This document shows positions 1 through 10,100 of a stretch of DNA of 64,000 bases, in pieces. The DNA comes from Phytophthora colocasiae. Taxonomy: Eukaryota > Oomycota > Peronosporomycetes > Peronosporales > Peronosporaceae. The notes beneath the pieces were generated by a model. It was not told the DNA's origin, ran no database searches, and was given only the letters and a program-made list of their open reading frames with translations. The stretch is taken from assembly GCA_018806915.1 (NCBI GenBank), contig JAGKQI010000093.1, positions 186,001-250,000 of the forward strand, given 5' to 3'. Position numbers and translations under genes: made by a program. Positions within the stretch are counted from its first letter, which is position 1. Each line of letters opens with the position of its first letter.

Positions 1-1
1 G

Positions 2-826
2 TCTCTCTATCCTCTACTTCCCAAAACGAGGCAGCACGAGGCAACATCGAAGGCTCAAGCTCAGTATCTCCGGTATAAACTCTCACTGAAGAATCACTTA
101 CTGGAACTACGCCAGCGAGAGACCTCTCAGCGACAGCACTTGGAACGTGCGTACAAGTCTGGGGAGCATGTGGCAAACGTCGACAAGATTCGGTTTTGTC
201 GGTTCGAGCAAGATGTGCGTTTGCACCGCATTGCTATTGGGCTGGAGGCCAAGAACGAAGAAGAGAAGCAGCTACGACAAGCCATGAGCCACCTGCTCGA
301 TCTGGAGAAGGAGAAGCTCAGGGAAGAACACCGCGTGACGGCGTCAGTGCTTATTATATATCTCGAGTTTAGTACTACTGTAGTATTGATAGGTCAATGG
401 TAAAACATCATCGACATGGTGTTGGAAGGTCCAAAGATAAATCGTAGATGTACAGGCAAAACATTTAGATCGGGCAGTCATTCAATGGCGAGCGTTGAAA
501 GGATCTACTTTCTTTCGGCACGACAACAAAAATATTTGAATCGATGGCGGATCAACATCGTCACTAAACGCGTCCTTTTAAGCAGATTTTATGCTGTGTT
601 TACTTTCGCAAGGTAGGTTTTAGAATTTTATGCTACTTTTTGTGCTTCAAACTGTCAACAGCAAGACAACGGTGTCATTCGAGATGGCGACGATACCTGC
701 AGGGCCGAGGGCGCATCGTCCAAGGGCACAACCGAGTGGCGTCCACGACGGCTGGTCAGACCAAGGTTGAGGCATGCGAAGAAGTCGTCCAAGCACAAGT
801 CGTCATGCACTAAATCTGGCATATAG
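2..826 (+). CDS. 3' end of a coiled-coil protein gene, cut by the left window edge
   Basis: The reading frame is open from base 2 to a stop at 401-403 and encodes a charged, helix-forming segment rich in Glu, Lys, Arg, Gln and Leu, as in long coiled coils. No catalytic motif is visible. The same frame reopens at about 662 after a possible 3' splice site (CAACAG) and runs to a TAG at 824-826 with a basic Lys/Ser-rich tail, so 342-661 may be an intron. It is long for this genome and AT-rich, and may hold a small insertion. The alternative is a gene truncated at about 345. The start lies outside the window and I do not recognise the family. Confidence 0.4.
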
Positions 827-1098
827 ACGTACCAAGTTGACGTGGTGTGCTCACGCCTATATCTCTACGCGTTAGAGGGAGCATGAATATAAAGTCTTGT
901 ATGCAAATACGCTATGTGAAGAGTTGACATCGTCATTACTAAACTCAATATAAATACGTCTTTTAATGTCAATGTTGTTCTGCCATCGATGTAAATTAAT
1001 GTTGTCAACTGTATTGCTAACAATAAAACGTAAAAAAAGCCTTGATAGCCAGTACATTGCCGTACTTCCGGAGATTGTTGCACTGCGTGTCTCCAACG

Positions 1099-1830
1099 CT
1101 ATTGAGGAACAACAGTGTAGAAATGTGCTACTTCAGCCACCTCAGGTTCCGCCGCTTGAAAATCACGGTAAAGGTTGCACAACAACTCATCTGGTAGCGG
1201 GTCATCCGCGCGTTGATTTAATTTTTTCGCGTGCTCGAAATCATCGCAAAGAAAACTCACCACGTAAGTCTTCCCTTCAAGTCCACAATCGCTCCAACAC
1301 GAATTTGCCATTGTCTCCACGAACTCCCATTCCACTTGAGAAATGTGCGAACTGTCAACGATCACCACTTCGGCGCTTTGAAGCTCAGCTCTAAATACGC
1401 CGTGCATGTTCCTATCACACCGATCATTCGCCACCATCAGCGCTGTTTCTCTGAGCATACGGAATTCGTCATTGCTCTCCTTCTTCGGTTTTGGTGCAGA
1501 CGTTCCCGTTTCTGGTGCTGGGTCAAGCTTAGATACTTCTTCTTCACGTTCAGCTTCTCCTTCTTCTTCATCATCCTGGACAATCAATGACTATGCACCC
1601 CATTCATCTTGCTGAGGGGTGAATATACGCACGATCCGTGCATTGCTCACGGTGTCCTCTGCGAATGCATTTACAAACGCACGTCGAAGCATCTCGGCGA
1701 ACTTTGTCTTCCCGCTTCCAGGCAACCCACGTAGCACGACAACACACGACCCATAGGACCATGTTTTGTTGTCAATAAAGTCGTGAACGATGGACAATGC
1801 CACGTCCTCCACGCGCCAGCTCCAATCCAT
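1099..1830 (-). pseudogene. P-loop kinase-like (N4BP2/AAA_33 type) gene with an in-frame TAG
   Basis: Reading from ATG at 1830, the protein has a Walker A motif GLPGSGKT near residue 35. After a 57-residue acidic linker it has a VIVDSS segment followed by a WE pair, resembling the Walker B region of small polynucleotide-kinase-like P-loop proteins such as the N4BP2 kinase domain. That assignment rests on motif order only. A TAG at 1591-1593 splits the frame after about 79 residues. The frame is otherwise open to 1099, and coding character is equally good on both sides. No intron of believable size removes the stop. It may be a recent pseudogene, a stop polymorphism or a sequence error. No partner gene is adjacent. 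Confidence 0.5.
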
Positions 1831-2098
1831 ACCTCGGTTGTAGTTGGACCAATGCAGGAAAAAATGAAAGTGGCATCCCCAATTCTTTCAGACGTAGTCA
1901 TGTTCTTTCCTTATAGATAATTCTCGGAGGTCTCTCAAAGTCTCTCAAACGTCTCGGCCAATTCTCAGAAATACCGTTTATCCTACTGTACTAGTTTTGA
2001 AGTCAAGTTGTCTTTTATCATTTAAAATTATACTTATACAGATTTTTGTCACTAGATCGCAGTGGAGTCCAATGGCTTGGATGATTCTACGTCTGTAA

Positions 2099-2446
2099 GC
2101 ACTTCTGTGGCTTCCAATTCTAGTCTGGAAGACTAAAGATGTGGTGAACAACTTCAACGCTGCTATGAATCGTCACAAGCGCTACGTTGAGCAATTGACG
2201 TTGCCTACACTTCACTATTCACTCTGGAATTATAAAGACGGATATTTCTTCGGGCCGATGCAGTTTGTGGCTGGATTATTGGCTGGAGTTGTGGTAGGCG
2301 TTGCTGTCACTCAGCAAGGGCAATTTCACAAGTGGAGCCTCCATCGCTTTTCGGTAAATTGGCAAACTGGTGCAGTCGACGAGCACCTGCGGCGGGTACG
2401 CCTTGGCATCCCATTCCGTTGCCGATGGACGAGTACAGCTACCTGA
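2099..2446 (+). CDS. Small hypothetical protein with one possible membrane segment
   Basis: An open stretch follows an in-frame TAA at 2096-2098 and ends at 2446. It contains a Gly/Ala/Val-rich run (FVAGLLAGVVVGVAV, around 2263-2307) that could cross a membrane once. The first ATG in frame is at 2147-2149 region and the N-terminal limit is unclear; the segment could be an exon of a larger gene. No family is recognised. The upstream 1831-2095 stretch separates it from the divergent kinase-like gene and would hold both promoters. It could also be a chance ORF. Confidence 0.2.
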   Translation, partial: ALLWLPILVWKTKDVVNNFNAAMNRHKRYVEQLTLPTLHYSLWNYKDGYFFGPMQFVAGLLAGVVVGVAVTQQGQFHKWSLHRFSVNWQTGAVDEHLRRVRLGIPFRCRWTSTAT

Positions 2447-3287
2447 TGCACCCTGCGACAGTTGAGGTCACGTGAGATTTAAGACAATAGGTCACGGAAG
2501 AATATGTGGAGACGTACGATGTACTACGCACGTGTTATGGTTGGCGTTTACCGACTCGAGTATAGTGAACTGATCTCGTGCAATATACTTACCTAGGATA
2601 GTAGAAATACATGTAGATTAATGCTCAACGTTCGTGTCATCTCAAAGTTAAAGGATAAATAAGCAGGTCGTTGTGTTTCACTTTTTTATATGTTTTTCTC
2701 TGCTGCTCCGTCGCTATAGGTCTATCTCCGACTGCGCTCTACATTCCTCTACGATCTCCAACTCGAGCAAGTACGACCTCGACTCAAAAGCTTAAATTGT
2801 GAAGAGAGACGCGCTCGCATGCAAGAACCTCGCTGTCAGGTTGCGTTGCTGCTTGAGATCCAGCAACAAAGGTAGCTCTGATGAGCATCTATTTGACTCT
2901 TTCCTTGAGAAACTCCAGCCAGATATTCAACACTAGGGCTTTCAATCGTGCCTTCGATAAAGCCTCCTTATCCGGGTCTTCTCTCAATGAAAGAGCGCTG
3001 TGTGCTTTAAGATAGATCTGCCATATTCTCCACCCCTTGACAGCAAAATTTTCTCGTTACTACTGCACTCCCCACAGGAAACCGGTGCAGCATTAGTTTC
3101 TCCACTCCGAGCCAACGTTTCCTTGTCAACGTTGATGTAGTGGCTTTTTTCGCTCGAGCAGGACGTAAAAGCGTTCGTCCTCTCTTATATTCTTTGTCTG
3201 TTCGCTCTTGGGCAAAGACTACTGTAGAGATGTTCACCGTCGCTCCAGCTTGACACGACAAATAGCGTCGAGGATTGTACCCGACGC
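2447..3287. other. Stretch without a supportable gene
   Basis: I see no gene I can defend here. The 3007-3287 part is open on the minus strand just downstream of the sarcoglycan-like gene and may hold its 3' exon or 3' UTR. A possible donor (GTGAGC) sits at about 3292-3287 on the minus strand, but I cannot fix the acceptor. Confidence 0.3.
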
Positions 3288-4682
3288 TCACTTTCTTGCG
3301 CAGACTCGCGCTCGTGCACCATCATCTCCAGTAGTGTCACCACTAGGTACCGAAACCCGCACTTTTCCGCCGCCAGCAGAACCTACGAAGACTGTGCTCG
3401 TATCCAGGTAAAGGTCCTGGGAAGAAGACAAACTCGTTGCGTTACCGTCGTTCTTTAGCGTCATTCTATCTCCAATGCTGATAAGTCCGCGCGTGCCGTC
3501 AAGCGTAATGCCGGCCGCTGTAGGATCGTCCGCGATGGTGTTGGCCACTGTCACCGTTCCAGCAGGATCGACGAAAAGCAGGGAGTTTCCACCAGCGCTC
3601 GTGATGACAGTTCCTGCTTTTGATACGAAATTCAGGTCGCCCTGCTCCTTCACACCGCCCGAACTGTTCGCAGCTGTGGTCATCATCGTGCCATCATCGA
3701 AAACAACCCCCTTTCTGGCACTCAAATAATCCGCCTCAATCATGGGAGCTAATGTAACACCAAACTGTTAGCAAAGCAATACGCACACAAGAAAATGTCA
3801 TGTGCACTTACAATCCACCCTGTTTGTGAACGTCAAAGTGCCATTGGAGAAGAAAGTCACCCCATAAAATGTCTGCTGGTCTCCGGAATCCAATGCACGA
3901 CGTCCGATTTTCAACTCTCCATCATCAAATGCGATCATTCCCTCCGAGTAGACGGTATTAGAGTATCCTGGGCGTCACAACACACAACATTAATTGATGC
4001 CGCAAAACAACTCTCCACTACGTACGTCTTACCACTCTTCAAGAAGATCTGTGCGTCATCCTCCGCCACAACTGTAAATCTATTATCCACCGTCGTTCCA
4101 AAGAGATCGTTCTGATGCGACTCGAAGAAATCCGTCTGCGTCAAGTAGATCGTAATGCTGCTCATGAGTAAGAAGCTCAGCAGCGTCAATACTCCAATCG
4201 CCGTCCAGAACACATCATGGTCCTCTTTGCGTCTTCTCAGTGTAATTATCTGCAGAATCCCCCCACTAGATCTGTATCGGAAGATGCGAGTATCTGCATC
4301 TGAATGGAAGAAGCCTCTTCTCCCTCTTAAACGTCGCAATCTCTGCACACCAATTCCAGCCATGCGTCTGGCCAAATCTCCGTCCTCCTCCCCGTCCAGC
4401 ATCAAATGGTCTCCACGTAGATCATCACCTGGTGAATCCATAGGAATAGCTTGTCGTCCACGTCGGTACGAGTGTCCTTCTCCTCCGTGGACTGCACATC
4501 ATTTTCCTCGTCTTCTTCTTCGCTCCGTGACGTCTCAAGTTCTTCATTGTCGTCGTCATAGCGACCTTGAGCGTCTGTTCCATCCAGCGTCAGTGAACGT
4601 CGTCCACGGCCTTCAAACAGCGCAGGGGCTCAGCCGTATTTTCTTGCGCTTTTCCAGCGAGAAGATGTTCCTCAGCGTGCTC
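3288..4682 (-). CDS. Sarcoglycan-like type II membrane protein, frame damaged at its 5' end
   Basis: Three minus-strand exons fit: the first to 4033, then 3967-3812 and 3748-3288, with introns of 65 and 63 bp, GT-AG borders and matching phases. The protein has an Arg-rich cytosolic N-terminus, one membrane helix (about residues 80-102 counting from ATG 4441) and a long outside region of repeated short beta-strand segments rich in Gly, Thr, Asp and Val. This order matches the beta/gamma/delta-sarcoglycan family (Pfam Sarcoglycan_1). An acidic coding-like stretch continues upstream to an ATG at 4682, but needs one base less in a CCCC run near 4630 and another shift near 4440. So either the start is 4441 or the gene is damaged. 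The exact 3' end is uncertain. Confidence 0.5.
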
Positions 4683-4984
4683 ATACTGGGCGCCGCCCAG
4701 TGGGCGGGGATAGATGCCGAGGATAAATTTTTGTAATAGATAGTCTAAAAGTAGAGATTATTTTCGTGATTTTGGGCGGCTACTCCGAATTACGACAAGG
4801 TTTTTTCGCCAAGTCCATTGACAGACCTCACTATTAGAAGCTTATCTCAACTCTGATTGGATACTACTGACCAATAAGCAAAAAGTAAGCGAAAGCAGGT
4901 GGTGACACTCCAGACCGATGGGAACATTGATTTCCCTACCCCCATAGCATACAAATTTCTATATAAAACTTATCCCAGCAAAGC

Positions 4985-5880
4985 TGGGATAACAGCGGTC
5001 GCCGGTGGGTTAATCCGACCGTCGTCTTCACCATACTGCGCCCCAACCTTCTGTGTGCGGAAGGCCAGCGGCGAGTGGCGGATCGTGCACGATTATCGTG
5101 GGCTCAACGCAAAGGTACGTGTGCCGGCCAACCCGATCCCCCGAAAGGACGAAATCCTCCGTGCAATGTCCCGTGGGCGCAGGTTCTCCGCGCTCAACTT
5201 ACTTTGGGGATTTTTTCAGGTGAAGCTGCGAGAGGATTCCATCCCATACACAGCGTTCTCCACACCTGATGGGCTGTTCGAATACCTGGTCACGCCAATG
5301 GGGATTTCCAGCAGCCCATCCTGCTTCAACCGGCTTGTGCAGTCCATCTTCAAGGACTTAAACACGTTCTGCCAGACATATTTTGACGACTTGTTCGTCT
5401 TCACCCCGTCGGACTCGGTCGAGGAGCACGTGGCCGCGCTCAGGAAGATGCTTACACGCTGCGCGGAGCAGCAGTTGTACGTCAAGATTGAGAAATGCGT
5501 TTTTTGCGCCCGCGAAATTCCGTGCTTGGTGATATTGTTGGGGTGGAGGGCGTGAAGATCGATCCAGCAAAGGCTGTAGTCATCCGGGACTGGCCGCTAC
5601 CCCAGACCAAGCGCGAGTTGCAGTCGTTTATCGGTACATGCGTGTACGTGAGCCGATTCTGTGCTGGCTTCGCTGAGCACGTCGCGGTGTTGACCGAGCT
5701 TGTGAATAACAAGCACCCCAAGGACCCGGTTTCCTTTCTCCGGAGCAGGAGCACGCGTTTGAGGCGCTCAAACGTAAGCTGCCCTCTACTCCGACTCTCG
5801 CCCATGCGGATTTCGATAAGCCATTCCACGTGAGCGTGGACGCCTCTGATTTTGCTGTTGGCGGATACTTATTCCAGTAC
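4985..5880 (+). pseudogene. Gypsy-1 reverse transcriptase and start of RNase H
   Basis: The reverse transcriptase fingers and palm are readable: the TFCVRK and WRIVHDYR blocks, then the active-site strand YFDDLF near 5380. The first catalytic Asp position, usually in a [ST]xxDL block, reads ALNLL here, so an Asp seems lost. Frameshifts occur near 5515 and 5760. The RNase H start VDASDFAVGGYLF runs into the insertion at 5881. The protein is not functional as read. Confidence 0.8.
5876..5880. repeat. Target-site duplication of Gypsy-2, left copy (AGTAC)
   Basis: AGTAC directly precedes the 5' LTR and is repeated directly after the 3' LTR at 12742-12746. Five bases is the usual Ty3/Gypsy duplication length. 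Confidence 0.95.
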
Positions 5881-6033
5881 TGTGACGGGCTTCTGTCACA
5901 CGGTCGCCGTGGTGCACGGCGACCAATTAGATTAGCTTGTGTTTTGTTGGTTCACGGCGCCCGACCCGGGCGCCACACAGATTCAATAGACAGAGTTTCA
6001 TTTACCACAAACAAGGAGCACCGCCCCGTTACA
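5881..6033 (+). repeat. 5' LTR of Gypsy-2 (153 bp)
   Basis: Starts TGTGACGGGC and ends CCGTTACA. It matches 12589-12741 at 152 of 153 positions, the only difference being T versus G at position 64. Transcription would start within it. Confidence 0.95.
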
Positions 6034-6035
6034 TC

Positions 6036-6050
6036 TGGTAGCACTTAGTA
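6036..6050 (+). promoter_or_regulatory. Primer-binding site of Gypsy-2 (putative)
   Basis: TGGTAGCACTTAGTA begins two bases after the 5' LTR. The leading TGG is what a tRNA 3' CCA end would pair with. I have not matched it to a specific tRNA. Confidence 0.5.
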
Positions 6051-6066
6051 GTCCGTCCACACGACC

Positions 6067-7116
6067 ATGAACGACGCTTCCTATTTCACTGAAGGGGCTG
6101 GTGCTGCCCTCGAGCATGCCAGCTTCCCCCACTTGTCCGCCTTCGAGTGGGAGGCGCTACACCGCCTTGCCGCGGTGTCCGGAGAAGGAGTCATCAAGAC
6201 CTTGCTGACTGCCGGAACGGAAGAAGATCAACGACTGGCTGCTCACGAGTTCATGGCGCGTGAGCTCGCCGACCTGCGTCGGCGTGCGACGACTCCCACG
6301 CCGACCAAGAACAAGACTGACATCGTGAAGCTCGATGTCTCCTGCTACAGTGGCGATGGCGCCGCTCGCCTCCAGCTGAACCGCTGGTTCTGCGAGATCG
6401 ACATCGCGATCGAAGCTCGGCAGCTGTCTACCGAGTTCGCTCGTACCCGGTTCCTTTTGTCCAAGTTGACTGGGAAGGCCAAGGAGTGGGCGCTCGGCAA
6501 GCTTGTAGCCGACCCCTCCTGCTTTCAAACGATGGAGTCACTAAAGAGCGATCTCCGCCTGGCCTTATACACCCCTCAAGACGAGCGTGTTCAACGCTCG
6601 GCGTTCCTCTCGCTAAAGCAGGGACGGATGTCCATGCTCGAGTACATCCAACGGGCTCGTCACTTGGTGTCGTGCATCACGACAAATCCGGTGGACATGG
6701 CGACTCAAGTCCATGTCTTTATCTCTGGCGTGAACGCTGGTTACCAGCGCTTCTATCTGACTCGGAAGACGCCCGACTCGCTGGAGGAAGCGTTTGAGAC
6801 AGCGCTGCGAGAAGACTACAGCGTGTCCGCCTCCGAGGCATTCTCTCTCACCAGACCTCCAACTACGGAGCCCGAGCCGATGGAGATTGACGCCATCCAA
6901 GATTATCGTGGTCGTCGGCATGACAGCTCGCCGACGACATCTGCCCGTCCAGCTCCGAATACTGGTCGCGGTTCACGCCCTCTTCGATGCTTTCGCTGTC
7001 GGAAACTCGGACACCGCGCGGCTGTGTGCCGCGCCCCTGCGCCGGTACTCGCACACGTTGTTGCCGCCGATGCGGATGATATGGTCGCCGACCCAAAAAA
7101 CGGCGACGACCAGTAG
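6067..7116 (+). CDS. gag: Gypsy-2 Gag (capsid and nucleocapsid)
   Basis: An intact 349-residue protein from ATG 6067 to TAG 7116, 33 bp after the 5' LTR. The middle (roughly residues 75-230) has the helical retrotransposon gag layout, including conserved Trp/Leu blocks (AKEWALGKL, LKQGRMSMLEY). A CCHC zinc knuckle lies at residues 308-321 (C-x2-C-x4-H-x4-C). It would form the particle shell and bind the genomic RNA. The stop codon is embedded in the hairpin of the frameshift signal described separately. This is the only undamaged ORF of the sense strand of the element. Confidence 0.9.
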   Translation: MNDASYFTEGAGAALEHASFPHLSAFEWEALHRLAAVSGEGVIKTLLTAGTEEDQRLAAHEFMARELADLRRRATTPTPTKNKTDIVKLDVSCYSGDGAARLQLNRWFCEIDIAIEARQLSTEFARTRFLLSKLTGKAKEWALGKLVADPSCFQTMESLKSDLRLALYTPQDERVQRSAFLSLKQGRMSMLEYIQRARHLVSCITTNPVDMATQVHVFISGVNAGYQRFYLTRKTPDSLEEAFETALREDYSVSASEAFSLTRPPTTEPEPMEIDAIQDYRGRRHDSSPTTSARPAPNTGRGSRPLRCFRCRKLGHRAAVCRAPAPVLAHVVAADADDMVADPKNGDDQ

Positions 7117-7135
7117 GTGCGGGGCGCCCTACTGG
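7095..7135 (+). promoter_or_regulatory. -1 programmed ribosomal frameshift signal at the gag/pol junction
   Basis: The heptamer A AAA AAC (7095-7101) sits in the correct gag register (CCA AAA AAC), 12 bases before the gag stop. After an 8-base spacer comes a hairpin. Eight perfect pairs (CCAGTAGG 7110-7117 with CCTACTGG 7128-7135) continue through one bulged T into three more G-C pairs closed by a GGG loop. Slipping back one base at AAC enters exactly the frame that encodes the protease. All three parts, spacing and register agree with known retroviral -1 sites. Activity itself is inferred. Confidence 0.85.
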
Positions 7136-10100
7136 ATGTGATGTGGAAGACGGATCTCTGGTGGCAGATCCTCCTCCCAGCCCCCCTGTGCTTCATGCGC
7201 AATTCTTTGCCACCACCTCCGGCAGTGATCCGAGACTGATCATCCTCAGTATACACGTCAATGGCGCGAAGCGTCCGCTTCGCGCCCTGCTGGATTCAGG
7301 CGCGACGAACAACTTCGTTCGCGCCGAGAGTTTGTCGGTGTTACCGGCGGACACGCGAGTTAGGGACGGCCCCGGCCACATGGTTGTAAAGTATGCTGAC
7401 GGAAAGCCGCGGCGTGTCCCGCGGCGTTCTGCCACCTTCTCTTACGAGTTCGACGGTTTCCATGGGTCCGATGACTTTCTGGTGATCGAGTTGAGCGGAT
7501 CCTTCGACTGTGTCTTCGGTATCCCGTGGCTTGCTCGTCACCAGCCTCATATTGACTGGTTGGCTCGAACCGTCCGCCCGCGCGACATTGATGTGAATGC
7601 GGTATTGACATCCCTGCGCGGGACGCCCAACCGATGGCCGCACGTTGCAGTCATGGACCCCAACCCATGACTCCCGCTGTATCCGAAGTGAGCGATGGCC
7701 CTTCGGGTGCTCGCGAGCCTGTGACGTGTGCCGGTCTTGAGCAGGTGACTCAAGACATGTCTGACGTGGTCGAGCATGAGTTCCCACGTCCCGATGAGCA
7801 GCGGCTCTCGGCAACAGACAACACCGTGGTAGAACCGGGTTCCCACGTCCCGATGAGCAGCGGCTCTCGGCAACAGACAACACCGTGGTCGAACAGGGGT
7901 TCCCACACCCGGATGAGCAGCGGCTCTCCGTTGACGATGAACAAGAAGATGTGGTTGAGCGTGGTCTCCCACGCGCGGTCGAGCAGGGGCTCCCGCATGT
8001 GGTTGAGCAGGGGCTCCCTGATAGAGTTGACGCCGATGTCGTGTCTCGGCGTTCGAGTACAGCAGACTTGGTCGAGCGTGGTCTCCCACCGCCTGCTACG
8101 GAAGTGTTTACCCGGCCAGTCCGTCGCCGTGGCCGTCGCAAGCCCCGGCGACCCCGCGTTCCTCCGAATGAGTCAGACGCGTCTGACTCCGAGGTTATCT
8201 CCGTTCTGGTGGGGATGACGCGGCATCGATCCCGCGAATGCACAATGTCGAAGTTGCACGCCCGCCGTGCGATGCATCAGAGATCACCAAGTTGCCTGGT
8301 CTGTCTTGGAAACACTTTCTCCGCGACTTGAAGCATGGTGAGATCGAGCAGGTTTGGTATGATCGTCGCGGACAACACCGCGACGATCGCGGCTGTCGAT
8401 GTAGACGCTGGTGACCCAGCGTCCAATACCCGGGAACGCCCGAAAGGCGCTGAGCTTAAGTCCGCCCGCGAGGCTCGCTACTTGGCTCAGTCGTTGCCGG
8501 CACTCGAAGCCGCCGGCAACCCAGTCGCCCCCCTGGTTCGCGAGTTCATCGACATCTTCCCTGATAAGGTGCCAGCCGCCCTTCCACCGGACCGCGGAGT
8601 CCGGACACGAGATCGACCTCGTGCCTGGTGCGAAGTATTGCGTGACGAGACAGTGGCCGCTTCCCCGTGATCAAGTCGAAGCAATCGACGCCTTCTTCGA
8701 GGGTCGCCGACAAGCCGGCCACGTCCGTGAGAGTTTGTCCCCGCACTCCAGTCCGACATTTTGCGTGAAGAAAGCAACCGGTGGATGGCGGATCGTCCAC
8801 GCCTTCAATAAGCTCAACGATGCCACCATCCCGGCGCAGAAGCCGATCCTGGGAGGAAAGACATGGTGCTCGACACCATGTCGGGCAGCACCACATACAG
8901 CGCGATTGATCTGATGGACGGCTTCTATCAGATCTTGATGCGGAGGATGACGTACCGCTGACTGCAGTCAGCACGCCCAGTGGAATGCTTTGGGAATGGC
9001 TTGTGATGCCTCAGGGGCTAAAGAATGCTCCTGCTACCTTCAACCGAATGGTGTCGAACTTGCTCCGCCCGTACCGGGACTTCGCGCCCAGCTACTTCGA
9101 TGACATTTTCATCCACAGCCGTGCTGAACGAGGCTTGACGGACGTCGAGGTGCATCTGCAACACCTGCGGCAGGTGTTCGAAGTGATGCGAGAGAACAAG
9201 CTGTACGCCAACTTGAAGAAGTGTATCTTCTGCGGTCCCGAGATCCCAGTGCTCGGGAGCTACGTCAGCAAGGAAGGTGTCCGTGCTGACCCCGAGAAGA
9301 TTGAAGCCATCTGCGCTTGGCCCGTGCCTCAGGATCAGAAGCAGCTCCGGCAGTGGCTGGGGCTCGCGACGTATCTTCACCATTACTCGAAGAACTTCGC
9401 GCTGACCATCCAACCGCTGTCTCAACTCCTGAAGGCAGACGCCATGTGGTCATGGCGCCCCGAGCACCAAACAGCCTTCGACGCGGTGAAGACGAGTTTG
9501 TCGACCGCGCCCGTCTTGATGCTTCCAGATCACTCCAAGCCGTTCCACGTTGTATGCGACGCGAGTGACTTCGCGATCGGCTGTGCCTTGATGCAGTTTG
9601 ACGACGTGGGCCGCGAGCGAGTGGTGAGTTACCAGTCGCGACAACTGAAGCAGGCGGAACGGAATTATCCGGTCCATGATAAAGAGCTGCTTGCCATGCG
9701 CTACGCACTCATCAAGTTCCGTGTGTATCTCCTAGGCGAGAAGTCCTTCGCAATCTACACAGATCACGCGTCGCTGAGGACAGCGACGAAGAGCCCCCAC
9801 TTGTCCCAGCGCATGGCACGCTGGTTATCGCTCTTCTCCGAGTACAACTTCGTCGTGCATTACAAACCGGGCAAGTCCAACATCCTCGCCGACGCGCTTT
9901 CACGCCGGCCAGATTACGTGCAGCGCGGCCGCCACGCAGTTGGCGACGAGGATGATGACGACTGTTCCGTCTGTATCGCCGAAAGCGTCGCTGCCGCTGA
10001 AGTCACAGCGACCACACCGCTACGTGACCTGATCGTCGACGCGTATAAAGATGACGCGTCCTGTTCCGAGCTGATCGACTTCCTGCGCAACCCCAGTGGC

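Noticed and set aside
340..970. Three weakly similar AT-rich segments (around 352, 548 and 925) sharing words like GAGTTTAGTA, one inverted, suggesting a MITE
   Set aside because: Similarity is short and imperfect and no target duplication is visible. It is too weak to call.
3475..3729. Plus-strand ORF opposite the sarcoglycan-like exon
   Set aside because: The minus strand has splice sites in phase and a consistent domain pattern. The plus strand has neither.
7190..8243. Long minus-strand ORFs opposite the Gypsy-2 protease and linker
   Set aside because: They are shadows of GC-rich sense coding and tandem repeats. Arg/Ser/Cys-rich low-complexity composition, no domain.
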